Below are positions 48,128 through 62,773 of a DNA stretch of 64,000 nt, piece by piece. Numbering within the stretch: position 1 is the stretch's first letter; each line of letters begins with the position of its first letter. The position numbers and the translations under genes were made by a program. The stretch covers positions 103,818 to 167,817 of the forward strand of contig NZ_MRST01000015.1 of NCBI RefSeq assembly GCF_001902145.1. Reading direction: 5' to 3'. The stretch comes from Pseudomonas fluorescens (GTDB lineage: Bacteria; Pseudomonadota; Gammaproteobacteria; Pseudomonadales; Pseudomonadaceae). Below the pieces are notes generated by a model. That model did no database searches and was not told where the DNA came from. It saw only the letters and a list, made by a program, of their open reading frames with translations.

Positions 48128-48272
48128 CCCTAATGCCAGTCAGTTAAGGTTTTTTTGTAGGAGCGAGCTTGCTCGCGAAAAACTCACAGGCGCCGCGTTC
48201 ATTCAGCAAGCACGCGTTATCGTTGACGTTTTTCGCGAGCAAGCTCGCTCCTACAACTGGCATCAGGCCTAG
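48127..48272. repeat. REP pair with imperfect inverted flanks
   Basis: The REP core (48156-48255) is nearly identical to the one at 43530-43630, including the intervening ACTCACAGGCGCCGCGTTCA. It shares the TAATGCC..CAGTTAAGG prefix. The outer arms GGCCTAGCCCTAATGCCAG and CTGGCATCAGGCCTAGCCC overlap the stop codons of the two convergent genes. Confidence 0.9.
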
Positions 48273-49165
48273 CCCGCGCACTGCGCGGCGGTCTTCAGCC
48301 CGATGTCATGGCGCAACTGGTGAAAGGCCGTCGGCACGCCCTGCGCCTTGATCAAATGCGCCTGGTGCCCGGCCCGCATCAGCGCCTGGAAGAAAGTTTC
48401 CTGCAGGGCAAACGGTGCAACCTGATCGTCCGGGCTGCCAATCACATACAGCGGCCGTGTGGGCGCGACGGCAATGCCATCGATGTGCCGGGCCGGGTCA
48501 TAAGGGTGCAGCAACCCATTGGTGTCACGCCCAGGCCTTGAAGGCAGGCCTTTGCTTTGGCGGATCATCTGCGCGCGCTGCACCAGAGAGAAAGCACCGG
48601 AGGTCATCACCGCGCATTTCACGTCGGTACGACCCAGCGTCAACAATGCAGCGGCGACCGTAGCGCCGCCACTGTGCCCGAGCAACACGAACTGCCCAAT
48701 GCCATAGCGCTCGCGCAACTGATCCAGTGCGCCATCGAGCGCAATGAACTCCTGCGCCTGGCGCCGTTGCCCATGGTTGCCGCTGGAACCGTAGGTACCG
48801 GGGCGGGCCACGATCACCAAGGGCACAGCCGCGCGTTTGGTCAGCGCCCTGGCCTGGCTGACTTTAGCGGCCAGGGTGTTGCCGGCAATCGCCTGCGGCG
48901 CGCGATGCATCTCGCTCGTGCGATCGCCATGAAACATCACAATCACCACGGGCGCACGCTCCAGGGCGTCGCCAGCGAAGTAACGAATGCACGCATCGCC
49001 TCGGGCAGTCTCGACCCACAGCGCCGAACCTGGCTCAGTGCAGGTGGCGCGGTCGGCGGGGGCATTCCAGCGCAGCGGGGTCTTGGCGTCATCGAACGCC
49101 TGCGCACAGGACGCACAGGCCAACGCCAGGCCGAACAGTACACCGGTGCTGAACGTTCTACCCAC
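48269..49165 (-). CDS. Secreted alpha/beta-hydrolase
   Basis: The 298-residue protein has a signal peptide (MGRTFSTGVLFGLALACASCAQAF) and a serine-hydrolase fold with the nucleophile elbow GHSGGAT. VVIVMFHGDRT near residue 75 is the oxyanion-hole region, and DDQVAP may hold the acid residue. The substrate class (peptidase, esterase) cannot be fixed. It starts 9 bp after the HlyD gene stop on the same strand, so it may be the last gene of the adhesin-secretion operon. Confidence 0.82.
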   Translation of the reverse strand: MGRTFSTGVLFGLALACASCAQAFDDAKTPLRWNAPADRATCTEPGSALWVETARGDACIRYFAGDALERAPVVIVMFHGDRTSEMHRAPQAIAGNTLAAKVSQARALTKRAAVPLVIVARPGTYGSSGNHGQRRQAQEFIALDGALDQLRERYGIGQFVLLGHSGGATVAAALLTLGRTDVKCAVMTSGAFSLVQRAQMIRQSKGLPSRPGRDTNGLLHPYDPARHIDGIAVAPTRPLYVIGSPDDQVAPFALQETFFQALMRAGHQAHLIKAQGVPTAFHQLRHDIGLKTAAQCAG

Positions 49166-49174
49166 CCTGCCTCC

Positions 49175-50395
49175 CTAGCGTTCTCGCAACGCTTCGCGTG
49201 CCCGATTCATCGGTTTGATCAGGTAGTCGAGCACGGTTTTCTGACCGGTCTTGATGTCCACCGAGGCGATCATGCCGGGCACAATCGAGAACGTTTTTCC
49301 GGCCTTGTTCTTCAAGGTGTCGGCATCGGTGCGAATAAACACCCGATAGTAAAAAACTTCCGGTTTGACTTCGTCCTGGATGGTGTCCGGCGAAATGGTC
49401 ACCACCTTGCCGTCCATGCCGCCGTAAATGGCATAGTCGTAGGCCGTGATCTTGACCTTGGCCACCTGGTCGGGATGGATGAAGGCAATGTCTCTGGGTG
49501 AGACTCGCGCCTCGATCAGCAGCTGTTCATCCAGCGGCACAATCTGCATCAGCCGCCCATTGGGAGGAATGATCCCGCCGATGGTAGTGACCTCGATATC
49601 CTTGACGATACCGCGCACCGGCGAGCGCAAGGTCAGGCGGGTTACGGAGTCCGAACGCCCGCGCATCACCGACGACAGCGTCTGGACATCCGCGTTGACC
49701 TTGGCCAGGTCCTCACCGGCGCGCACCATGTAATCGGAGCGCGCCTGGCTGAGTTTCAATTCCAGCTCGGCCTTCTGGCGCTTGAGACGCAGCACCTCGA
49801 CATTGCTGGCAGCCCCGACCTTGGCCAGGTTCTCGGTAATTTCCAATTCACTGCGCACCAGCCCCAGGGAAGAACGCACACCGGCCAGGGACTCCTCCAG
49901 GCCTTTGCGTCGGGTGTTGAACAGATCGGTTTCAGCGCTGATCAGCGCCGGGTAACGGGCCAGCTCCGCTGGGAACGCCAACGGCTTGCTATTCACTTCC
50001 GCCTGCAACCGCGCCACGCTGGCCAGGGACGCGCGGTACTTGGAGGCGCTTTCATCGAAGTTGGATTCGGTCTTGGTCGGATCAAGCCTGGCCAGGACCT
50101 GCCCCTGCTTGACGATATCGCCCTCCCCCACATTCAGCTCCGTCACGATCCCGCCTTCCAGGGACTGAATGATCTGCTCGCGCGAGGTCGGAATGACCTT
50201 GCCGCTGCCGGTGGATACCTCGTCTACTTCAAACACGTAGGCCCAGGCGCCAAATGCGACAAGCATGACTGCAACCCACGCCACCACCCGTGTAGCGCGC
50301 AGCACCGTGCTGTCATCCACGGCCTCGTGGGGGCGCCCGATGTGTTCGTCTTCACTGGCAAGCAGGGGGATTGTTTTCAGCGCATGGGTTTTCAC
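49175..50395 (-). CDS. HlyD-family type I secretion adaptor
   Basis: The 406-residue membrane-fusion protein has one N-terminal helix (VVAWVAVMLVAFGAWAYVF, about 37-55). A barrel half (EVSTGSGKVIPTSREQIIQSLEGGIVTELNVGEGDIVKQGQVLARLDPT), a long coiled coil (about 110-260) and the C-terminal HlyD domain (RVFIRTDADTL...IVPGMIASVDIKTG) follow. It links the inner-membrane ABC protein to TolC. It overlaps the ABC gene by 4 nt. It is the BapD-like component. Confidence 0.93.
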   Translation of the reverse strand: MKTHALKTIPLLASEDEHIGRPHEAVDDSTVLRATRVVAWVAVMLVAFGAWAYVFEVDEVSTGSGKVIPTSREQIIQSLEGGIVTELNVGEGDIVKQGQVLARLDPTKTESNFDESASKYRASLASVARLQAEVNSKPLAFPAELARYPALISAETDLFNTRRKGLEESLAGVRSSLGLVRSELEITENLAKVGAASNVEVLRLKRQKAELELKLSQARSDYMVRAGEDLAKVNADVQTLSSVMRGRSDSVTRLTLRSPVRGIVKDIEVTTIGGIIPPNGRLMQIVPLDEQLLIEARVSPRDIAFIHPDQVAKVKITAYDYAIYGGMDGKVVTISPDTIQDEVKPEVFYYRVFIRTDADTLKNKAGKTFSIVPGMIASVDIKTGQKTVLDYLIKPMNRAREALRER

Positions 50396-52575
50396 TGGTT
50401 TTTCCCCTTGGGTTTGGATAGCCGCGCAATGGCGTTGTCCTTGCTGTCATCGACGATGACCTGGCCGTTGTCGACCACGATGATGCGGTTGACCAGGCTC
50501 AATACACTCATGCGGTGAGTGGCGATGATCAGCGTGCGATGGGCCGCCCAGCGGTCCAGGTTCTGAATCAATTGGCGCTCGGTGGCCTCGTCCAGGGACG
50601 CGGTGGGCTCGTCGAGCAGGACGATATGCGGTTGGCGAATGATCAAGCGCGACAACAGCAACGATTGGCGCTGGCCACCAGAGAGGCCGAGGCCGCCTTC
50701 GAGGATCAGGTGGTCCATGCCGTCGGCGAATTTACCGATGAAGTCGCCGGCTCCGGTCATCGCCAGGGCCTGGAGGATTTCCTGATCCGATGCATGGGGC
50801 GCCCCCATGATCAGGTTGTCACGCAGGGTGCCGTGGAACAGACGCGAGTTTTGTGTCATCAACCCCACATCCCGGCGCACGTCCGCCGGGTCGATATGGC
50901 CCAGGGCAACTCCGTCGAGGCTGATGTTTCCACCCTTGAGATCGAGCATTCCGGCCAGGGCCTGCAGCAAGGTCGATTTGCCCGCGCCGTTACGGCCAAG
51001 AATAGCGATACGCTCGCCCGGCTGGATCTGCAAATCCGCCACCAACAACGCCGGCACCGGCGCTTCGTCGCAATACTGAAAGGCCGCCTGCTTGAGCACG
51101 TAGTGACCTCGCACCACCGGTAAATGCACGCGCTTGCTGCCTTCAGCGTGGTCCACCGGCAATTGCATGATGTGGTTCAAACTCTGCAGCGCCACCTTGG
51201 CCTGCTGCCAGCGCGTGAGTACCTGGGTGATCTGCGACATCGGCGCCATCATGCGCGAGGCCAGAATCGAGGCGGCCACCAGGCTGCCGGTGGTCATATC
51301 GCTGGCCATGACCATGGGCGCCCCGAACACCACGACCACGGCAAACACCGAGCCCTGGACGTTGTTGCTCCACGCCACCAATTTATTGGTGAGCAGGCGC
51401 AGGCGCAGGCTGGCATCACCACAGGTGGCGTTGTAATGGTTCCATTGCTGCGAAAAACGCTGCTCGGCTTGCAGGGCCTTGATGTCGTCAAGGCCTTGTA
51501 CGGTTTCGACCAGCATCGCGCTGCGCAACGCGCCTTCACGCATCGACTCGGAGGCCAAGGCCGCGAGTTTTTTCTGCGCCAGCAAGCCCGGCACCACCAG
51601 AAACAGCACGGCCACCAAGGGTACGGCCACCAGCGGACCGGCGATCAACCAATAGATCACCAGAAACAGTAGGAAAAACGGTAGGTCCGCCAGCGCGGTC
51701 GCCGTGCTTGAGGTGATCAGTTCACGCAGTTGCTCCAATTCCTTGAGCTGAGAAATAAACGACCCCGTGGACTTGGGCCGGGCGCTGTTGCGCAGGCGGA
51801 TGGCGTGCCCGAACACCAGGTCCGAGACGCGCAAGTCGGCGCGTTTGCCGAGCATGTCGGTGATGCGCACGCGGGTGATGCGCATGATGAAATCAAAGAC
51901 CAGCGCCAACATCACCCCGCCGAACAGTACATACAGGGTGGGCATGGATTCGGCAGGAATGACGCGGTCATACACTTGCATGGAAAAGAGCACCCCGGCC
52001 AGGCCAAGTACGCTGGTGACCAGGGACGCCAGCATCACGTAGCCATACGGCCGCAGGTCGCGCAGCACGATGGCGCTGAACCAGTTCTTTTGGTACGGCT
52101 TGATGTAGTCGTCGACGCGCGTGTCGCGCACCGCGCGCATTGGCCGCAAGATCACCGTCTTGCGTGCCTGTTCAAGCAATTCGCGGCGGCCCAGACGGCT
52201 TTGCAAACCGCCATCACCGCTGTAGGCGATGCCGATGCTGTCATCCTCACCGATGAGCTCCAGCACACCGACCTGCCCGTCCGCAAACTGCACCACCAGC
52301 GGCAACTGGCGCTGCATCAGGGTCGAGGCGCAAAAGTCGCCGATCACGCAATTCAACCCGGCCTGACGCGCCATACGCCGCACCACGTCTTCCACCGACG
52401 CGCTGTCGCTCCATTGGGCTGCCAGGCGTACGCTTTGCGCTGAACACTCCAGGCGGTAATGGCGAGCCACCCCAAGAACTGCTTCCAGCCATACCTCGTA
52501 ATCGAACGTTGGTGGCGGGGTGTGGGGAGGCTGCACGGCACTCAGGTCATCTTCAAGTTTCACCGCTTCATTCAT
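50392..52575 (-). CDS. Type I secretion ABC transporter
   Basis: The 727-residue protein has an N-terminal C39-like domain that lacks a convincing catalytic cysteine (VGVLELIGEDDSIGI region). A six-helix membrane domain (about 190-460) and a C-terminal ATPase domain follow, with Walker A GRNGAGKST, signature LSGGQ and Walker B IVLLDEPTAS. It exports the adhesin encoded upstream. ATG 52575 overlaps the tolC stop. It resembles the LapB/BapC group. Confidence 0.94.
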   Translation of the reverse strand: MNEAVKLEDDLSAVQPPHTPPPTFDYEVWLEAVLGVARHYRLECSAQSVRLAAQWSDSASVEDVVRRMARQAGLNCVIGDFCASTLMQRQLPLVVQFADGQVGVLELIGEDDSIGIAYSGDGGLQSRLGRRELLEQARKTVILRPMRAVRDTRVDDYIKPYQKNWFSAIVLRDLRPYGYVMLASLVTSVLGLAGVLFSMQVYDRVIPAESMPTLYVLFGGVMLALVFDFIMRITRVRITDMLGKRADLRVSDLVFGHAIRLRNSARPKSTGSFISQLKELEQLRELITSSTATALADLPFFLLFLVIYWLIAGPLVAVPLVAVLFLVVPGLLAQKKLAALASESMREGALRSAMLVETVQGLDDIKALQAEQRFSQQWNHYNATCGDASLRLRLLTNKLVAWSNNVQGSVFAVVVVFGAPMVMASDMTTGSLVAASILASRMMAPMSQITQVLTRWQQAKVALQSLNHIMQLPVDHAEGSKRVHLPVVRGHYVLKQAAFQYCDEAPVPALLVADLQIQPGERIAILGRNGAGKSTLLQALAGMLDLKGGNISLDGVALGHIDPADVRRDVGLMTQNSRLFHGTLRDNLIMGAPHASDQEILQALAMTGAGDFIGKFADGMDHLILEGGLGLSGGQRQSLLLSRLIIRQPHIVLLDEPTASLDEATERQLIQNLDRWAAHRTLIIATHRMSVLSLVNRIIVVDNGQVIVDDSKDNAIARLSKPKGKNQ

Positions 52576-54023
52576 GGCCGAATCTCCACACCCTGCAGGG
52601 TGCTGTTGTCCAAATGGAACGCCGTGCGAAGCCCGCCCGTGTTGTAGAGGCAATCGATATTCAGGCGACGCAGGTCAGCCGCGGTGTTTTCCCGATCCAT
52701 GCGCGCCTGGTGGATTTCCTGCTCGGCATTGAGCAAGTCGAGCAACGGCCGTGTCCCCAGCTCAAGATATTGCTGGCGATAAAGGTCACGGGTTTCGGAG
52801 ATGCTGCGCTCACGAAAATCCAGGGTCGACAGACGTTGCGACAGGCTTGAGATCTGGTCGCGGGCTTCGAGCAAGCCTTGGCGAACGGCAAGCCGCGCGG
52901 CGTCGTTGGCCGCCTCGGCCGAGCGCAGCGCCTGTTGGGCCGCGGTTTTGCGCGCGGTGATTGCGCCGCCCTGGTACAGCGGCATCTTCACGTTGAGAAA
53001 CACGCCATAACGGGTGCGATCGCGGCCGCCGGGCAGGTTGCTCTCGTCGTTGTTGTCCAGGTAGTGCGTGATGGACGGGTCCAGCGACACCGTGGGCAAG
53101 GCTTCGGCACGCGCCTGTGCAATCAGTGCCAGGGCATCGACCCGCTGAGCCTGGGCGATCAGCAACGTTGGCGTGACTGCTGCATCGGGTACCACGCCCA
53201 CGCAGGACTGTTCCAGGCTGGCAGGAAAATCGCTGGTCACGTTCACCGGCGACTGGGCCCCGAGCAAACTGCTCAAGGTGCTGCGCCAGCGGTTGAATTG
53301 CGCGGTGAACTGCATTTGGGTCGCCATTGACGCCTCGACCCGCGAGCGGGCCTGGATCAGATCGGAACGGGTGCTGGCGCCCATATCGCTGCGTTTTTTG
53401 GCCAATTCGGCAATCGCCGAAATGCCCTCGATCTGCTCGCGGGCCACGGTCACCAGGCGTTGCGAGCGTTGCAGTTCGATCATTGCAAACGAGGTGTCGC
53501 GGGCCACCTGGTCAATCGACAACAGGATCGCCGCCTGGCTACCGCTGACCCGCGCCAGTGCGCTGTCCACGGAGCTGGAAACCTTGCCGAAGTCATAGAG
53601 CATCTGCGACGCCGACAACGAAAACGCTCGGCTTTGGCCATTGCCACTCAAGCCGCTGTCGTAGCCCGAGTTGAAGCCGCCGCTGACTTGCGGGTAATAG
53701 CCGGAACGGGCGATGTTCACGTTCTCGTTTTGTTGGTACAGCTGTCCGATCGCCTCGGCAATTGCCGGGTGCCACTCTACGGCCAACTGAATGGCGCGCA
53801 TGAGGTCAAGGTTGCTCGGTATGTTGCGCTGGGGTGCCACCGGTGCGCTGACGCCCGTTGGCCCTCCCGGTAAATTCGTGCCCAGGTTGCTGGGGCTGAT
53901 GATGTTGACGGGTTCTTCATCGTCGAAAAGCGACGTGGCCATGACCGGCTCAATCCCTGGCGCGATCATTGCGGCTGCCAGAACCGTGGCAGACAGTTGG
54001 TTGGCCAAACTCTTATGCCTCAC
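52572..54023 (-). CDS. TolC-family outer-membrane channel for type I secretion
   Basis: The 483-residue protein has a signal peptide (LSATVLAAAMIAPGIEPVMA region) and the TolC repeat structure: LMRAIQLAVEWHPAIAEAIGQLYQQNENVNIARSGYYPQVSGGF, then long helical repeats, and LNVKMPLYQGGAITARK in the second half. It forms the outer-membrane channel for the adhesin system. It lies 134 bp after the adhesin stop, past a terminator, so some regulation of the stoichiometry is expected. Confidence 0.93.
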   Translation of the reverse strand: MRHKSLANQLSATVLAAAMIAPGIEPVMATSLFDDEEPVNIISPSNLGTNLPGGPTGVSAPVAPQRNIPSNLDLMRAIQLAVEWHPAIAEAIGQLYQQNENVNIARSGYYPQVSGGFNSGYDSGLSGNGQSRAFSLSASQMLYDFGKVSSSVDSALARVSGSQAAILLSIDQVARDTSFAMIELQRSQRLVTVAREQIEGISAIAELAKKRSDMGASTRSDLIQARSRVEASMATQMQFTAQFNRWRSTLSSLLGAQSPVNVTSDFPASLEQSCVGVVPDAAVTPTLLIAQAQRVDALALIAQARAEALPTVSLDPSITHYLDNNDESNLPGGRDRTRYGVFLNVKMPLYQGGAITARKTAAQQALRSAEAANDAARLAVRQGLLEARDQISSLSQRLSTLDFRERSISETRDLYRQQYLELGTRPLLDLLNAEQEIHQARMDRENTAADLRRLNIDCLYNTGGLRTAFHLDNSTLQGVEIRP

Positions 54024-54070
54024 TGCAAGTCACCTGACTATTGTCAAACCGGATGGGGACAACAACGAAC

Positions 54071-54090
54071 CGTGACTGGCATCAGTCACG
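54071..54090. other. Perfect 8-bp stem hairpin upstream of tolC
   Basis: CGTGACTGGCATCAGTCACG is a perfect stem with a GCAT loop, 48 bp before the tolC ATG. It could be a binding site or a leader structure. Confidence 0.4.
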
Positions 54091-54116
54091 ATCCATCGCT
54101 GCACGCTCGTTGGTGA

Positions 54117-54143
54117 GAAAAACCGGGCATTGCTGCCCGGTTG
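54117..54143 (-). terminator. Terminator after the adhesin gene
   Basis: On the minus strand ACCGGGCAG and TGCCCGGT pair before TTTTTCTC, about 14 bp past the adhesin stop. Confidence 0.85.
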
Positions 54144-54156
54144 TCGGGAGGTGGCG

Positions 54157-59291
<5,135 letters not shown>

Positions 59292-59415
59292 CTCTCACCC
59301 GTTTCAATGTATGGACACACAAAGCTCAGCGCGAGCGAATGCCCACGACGGTGATTACCGCCGAGCGCTGAATTTGTTTTTGCGTTATTGGTGAACTGTT
59401 CGGAATAAGTGGCGA

Positions 59416-59676
59416 TCAACCCACGCCCGTTTCTTCACGTAGGCGCAAGTTGATGGCCTCGGACTCGCTACTCGCTGGCGGCGATAGATGTGACAGGTTC
59501 GCAAGCCTGGAAGGCGCCGCCACCGGCAATGAGTGAGTACGCCCGCAAGCCCACAAATCGAGCAATCGGGAGAGATGGAGAGCCATAAGACTGGTCTTGT
59601 CGAGTCCCTGACCGTTTTGGGCCAAAGCAGCCGATCGTTCGGCAACACTCGCTTTCCGCTTCCTTTCGCTAGCCAT
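59416..59676 (-). CDS. Possible 86-residue protein upstream of the adhesin gene
   Basis: The product MASERKRKASVAERSAALAQNGQGLDKTSLMALHLSRLLDLWACGRTHSLPVAAP... is basic at the start with one likely helix. No domain is recognisable and the ribosome site is weak (TTAGAA). A second open frame at 59385-59648 overlaps it. It ends 125 bp before the adhesin ATG on the same strand. Codon composition looks coding-like, but I am not confident. Confidence 0.4.
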   Translation of the reverse strand: MASERKRKASVAERSAALAQNGQGLDKTSLMALHLSRLLDLWACGRTHSLPVAAPSRLANLSHLSPPASSESEAINLRLREETGVG

Positions 59677-60181
59677 TTCTAAGGCACCTGCACAACCTGG
59701 AAAAAGTAGAACACTGCGGTGAAAACTGCGGCGGTATACCCACCTGAAAACGCCCGCAAACCAGATACTAGCGAGGCAATAGCCGACATCAAAGGGAAAA
59801 CTAAACAGGTACTAAGCACACATACTTAACGCTCATGCTCATCACATATATGACGCCCATCAGTTATTTTTTCATCATCACACCATGATAATTAATCACT
59901 CCACCCATGCGCTCCACATGATGAATCAATGATCAAAAACCGAGAAAACCCATCCAATTTTTCAAAGTTGTAATAATTTATTTCAAGGCGACACACACCT
60001 TAAACAGGCTCATGCGAACCAGTTAGTTGATTAGTAATAAAAGCGCATATAGCAGCGAAGCTCGCGTAATGCGAGACAGCAAAAATTGTTAATCACGAGG
60101 GGAATTAGATATTAGGGGGATACATCGAGGCACAGGTGCGCAAGGCGCCTGAAATGCTGCGAACGCAGAGACAAGCCAATC
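59677..60181. other. AT-rich regulatory region upstream of the adhesin
   Basis: This 505-bp gap has low GC, with runs such as TTTTTTCATCATCACACCATGATAATTAATC near 59867 and TAATAATTTATTTCAAGG near 59970. No gene is supported. It probably contains the promoter of the adhesin operon and binding sites for global regulators; I cannot assign individual boxes. Confidence 0.5.
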
Positions 60182-60211
60182 TCCGAGAGCCCGCCGAACG
60201 GGGCTCTCGGA
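60182..60211 (-). terminator. Hairpin after mmsB
   Basis: TCCGAGAGCCC and GGGCTCTCGGA form an 11-bp perfect stem 9 bp past the mmsB stop. Confidence 0.75.
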
Positions 60212-60219
60212 ACTTACCC

Positions 60220-61107
60220 TTATTGAGGTTTGCGATAGCTATTGATGATGGCCGAGAAGTCTTTACCGCCCTCCCCTCGCTGGCTCATCGACTGATACAA
60301 CTGCTGGGCCACTGCGCCGAGAATCACCGGCTGATGCGCCTGGCGCGCAGCCTCAGTCGCAAGACCCAAATCCTTGAGCATCAGGTCGGCACCAAACCCA
60401 CCGGTATAGCCACGCGATGATGGTGCGGTTTCGATCACACCCGGCCAAGGGTTGTAGGTATCGGAACTCCAGCAGCGCCCGGTGGAGCTGTTGATGATGC
60501 CGGCCAGCACTTGTGTATCAATGCCAAGTGCATCGCCCAGGGCCATGGCTTCGCTGACGCCGACCATGCTGATACCCAGCAGCAAGTTGTTGCAGATCTT
60601 GGCGATTTGCCCGGTGCCGACATCACCACAGTGCACGATGTTGCGGCCCATCTGCGCCAGCACCGGTTGCAGGGTGGCGAACAGTTCCGGGTTGGCGCCG
60701 ACCATAAAGGTCAGCGTCCCGGCCTGGGCACCGCCGGTACCACCGGAGACCGGTGCATCGGCCACAGCCACGCCTTGTTTCGCCGCTGCTGCCGCTACAT
60801 CACGGATGGTTTGCGGGTCGATGGTGCTGCAATCCACCGCCGGCACGCCTTGGCCGATGCCCGCGAGCACGCCGTCGTCATTGAGCCACACGCTGCGCAC
60901 GTGGGCGGCGGCCGGCAGCATGGTAATCACCAGTTCGGCACCTTGGGCCGCATCACGCGGTGAGCTGCTGATGGTGCCGCCCAGTTCGGCGAGTTCCTTG
61001 AGTACCGCCTGGTTCAGGTCGAACAGGTTCAGCGCGTGCCCAGCCTTGATCAGGTTGCGGGCCATGGGCGCGCCCATGTTGCCCAGGCCGATAAATGCAA
61101 TCTTCAT
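60220..61107 (-). CDS. mmsB: 3-hydroxyisobutyrate dehydrogenase
   Basis: The 295-residue NAD enzyme starts MKIAFIGLGNMGAPMARNLIKAGH (Rossmann motif) and has DAPVSGGTGGAQAGTLTFMVG, the substrate-binding signature, and the catalytic-lysine segment GQIAKICNNLLLGISM. It oxidises 3-hydroxyisobutyrate in valine catabolism. It is 15 bp after mmsA, in one operon. Confidence 0.96.
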   Translation of the reverse strand: MKIAFIGLGNMGAPMARNLIKAGHALNLFDLNQAVLKELAELGGTISSSPRDAAQGAELVITMLPAAAHVRSVWLNDDGVLAGIGQGVPAVDCSTIDPQTIRDVAAAAAKQGVAVADAPVSGGTGGAQAGTLTFMVGANPELFATLQPVLAQMGRNIVHCGDVGTGQIAKICNNLLLGISMVGVSEAMALGDALGIDTQVLAGIINSSTGRCWSSDTYNPWPGVIETAPSSRGYTGGFGADLMLKDLGLATEAARQAHQPVILGAVAQQLYQSMSQRGEGGKDFSAIINSYRKPQ

Positions 61108-61122
61108 GGTCGTCTCCCAGGT

Positions 61123-62640
61123 TCAGCGCAGGTTGATGGTGGTGTTGACGCCATCGTTGACCGTATCGTCATCGAACCAGCGGCTGGTGACGGTTTTGGT
61201 CTGGGTGTAGAACTGCACCACTTGCTTGCCGTACGGGCCCAGGTCGCCAAGCTTGGAACCGCGCGAGCCGGTGAAGCTGAAGAACGGTACTGGCACCGGG
61301 ATCGGAATGTTGATGCCGACCTGGCCCACATCGATTTCACTCTGGAATTTACGCGCCGCCGCACCGCTCTGGGTGAACAGGCCCGTGCCGTTGCCGAACG
61401 GGTTGGCATTGACCAGGGCAATGGCCTCATCGAGGGTGTCGACTTCCAGCACCACCAGCACTGGGCCGAAGATTTCCTCGGTGTAAATGCGCATGTCGGT
61501 GGTCACGCCCGAGAACAGGGTGGGGCCGACAAAGTTGCCGTGCTCAAAGCCCGGCACCTTGATATCGCGGCCATCGAGCTCCAGCTTGGCGCCTTCCTTC
61601 ACACCGCTTTCAATCAGCTCCAGGATACGTGCTTTGGCACGCTTGGAAATCACCGGGCCGACATCCGTGCCCGCTTCGCTGCCGGCGTTGACCTTGAGCT
61701 TTTGTGCCAGCGTCTTGAGGTCTGGCAGCCACTGCTTGGCCGCGCCCACCAACACCACCACCGAGGTGGCCATGCAGCGCTGGCCCGCCGCGCCGAAACC
61801 GGCACCGACCAGGGCATTGAGGGTGTGTTCACGGTTGGCATCCGGCAGCACCACCGCATGGTTCTTGGCGCCCATCATCGACTGCACACGCTTGCCGTGT
61901 TTGCCGGCCAGGTCGTAGACATGGGTGCCCACAGCAGTCGAACCGACGAAGGACACCGCCTTGATGTCTTTGTGAGTGCACAGTGCATCCACCACATCCT
62001 TGCCGCCATGCACCACGTTGAGCACGCCGGCTGGCACACCGGCTTCCAGCGCCAGCTCCACCAGCAGCATCGTCGACAGCGGGTCCTGCTCGGACGGCTT
62101 GAGTACAAAGGTGTTACCGCAGGCAATCGCCATCGGGAACATCCACAGCGGAATCATCGCCGGGAAGTTGAACGGGGTGATGCCGGCGCACACGCCGATA
62201 GGCTGGCGCAGGGTGTAGGTATCCACGCCGCCGGCCACGTTCTCGGCGAACTCGCCCATTTGCAGGGTGCCAATGGAACAAGCGTGCTCGACCACTTCCA
62301 GGCCACGGAAAATATCGCCCTCGGCATCGGCAATGGTCTTGCCCTGCTCGGCGCTGAGGACTACAGCAATGCGCTTGGAATGTTCGCGGATCAAGGCTTG
62401 CAGCTTAAGCATGATGCGCATGCGCGCGCCGATCGGCGTCAGCTTCCAGGTCTGGAAGGCGCGGTGGGCGGCATCGATGGCGGCGTTGACTTCATCGGCG
62501 CTGGCAAACGGGACTTTGGCCAGCACTTGCTGGGTGGCGGGGTTGACGATGTCTTGCCACTCGGTGGTCTTGGACTCGACCCACTCGCCGTTGATCAGCA
62601 ACTTGACCTGTTGCACGGAAATATCGGCAGATGCGTTCAT
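61123..62640 (-). CDS. mmsA: Methylmalonate-semialdehyde dehydrogenase (CoA-acylating)
   Basis: The 505-residue ALDH-family enzyme has the MMSDH features: [55 protein letters not shown] and the catalytic cysteine in [18 protein letters not shown]. It converts methylmalonate semialdehyde to propionyl-CoA in valine breakdown. The divergent regulator here is of the LysR type, not the AraC-type MmsR known from P. aeruginosa. Confidence 0.96.
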   Translation of the reverse strand: MNASADISVQQVKLLINGEWVESKTTEWQDIVNPATQQVLAKVPFASADEVNAAIDAAHRAFQTWKLTPIGARMRIMLKLQALIREHSKRIAVVLSAEQGKTIADAEGDIFRGLEVVEHACSIGTLQMGEFAENVAGGVDTYTLRQPIGVCAGITPFNFPAMIPLWMFPMAIACGNTFVLKPSEQDPLSTMLLVELALEAGVPAGVLNVVHGGKDVVDALCTHKDIKAVSFVGSTAVGTHVYDLAGKHGKRVQSMMGAKNHAVVLPDANREHTLNALVGAGFGAAGQRCMATSVVVLVGAAKQWLPDLKTLAQKLKVNAGSEAGTDVGPVISKRAKARILELIESGVKEGAKLELDGRDIKVPGFEHGNFVGPTLFSGVTTDMRIYTEEIFGPVLVVLEVDTLDEAIALVNANPFGNGTGLFTQSGAAARKFQSEIDVGQVGINIPIPVPVPFFSFTGSRGSKLGDLGPYGKQVVQFYTQTKTVTSRWFDDDTVNDGVNTTINLR

Positions 62641-62773
62641 GTGGTCTCCAGAATCTTGTAGTTATGCAGAGAACCAAGGCGTTGAATCGCCTTGAAGAAT
62701 GAGGCGTTCGGACTGTTTTTGGAGTATAGATGTGCAAATCTCTAATAAGAACGCACATAAAAGCCGGTCTAAT

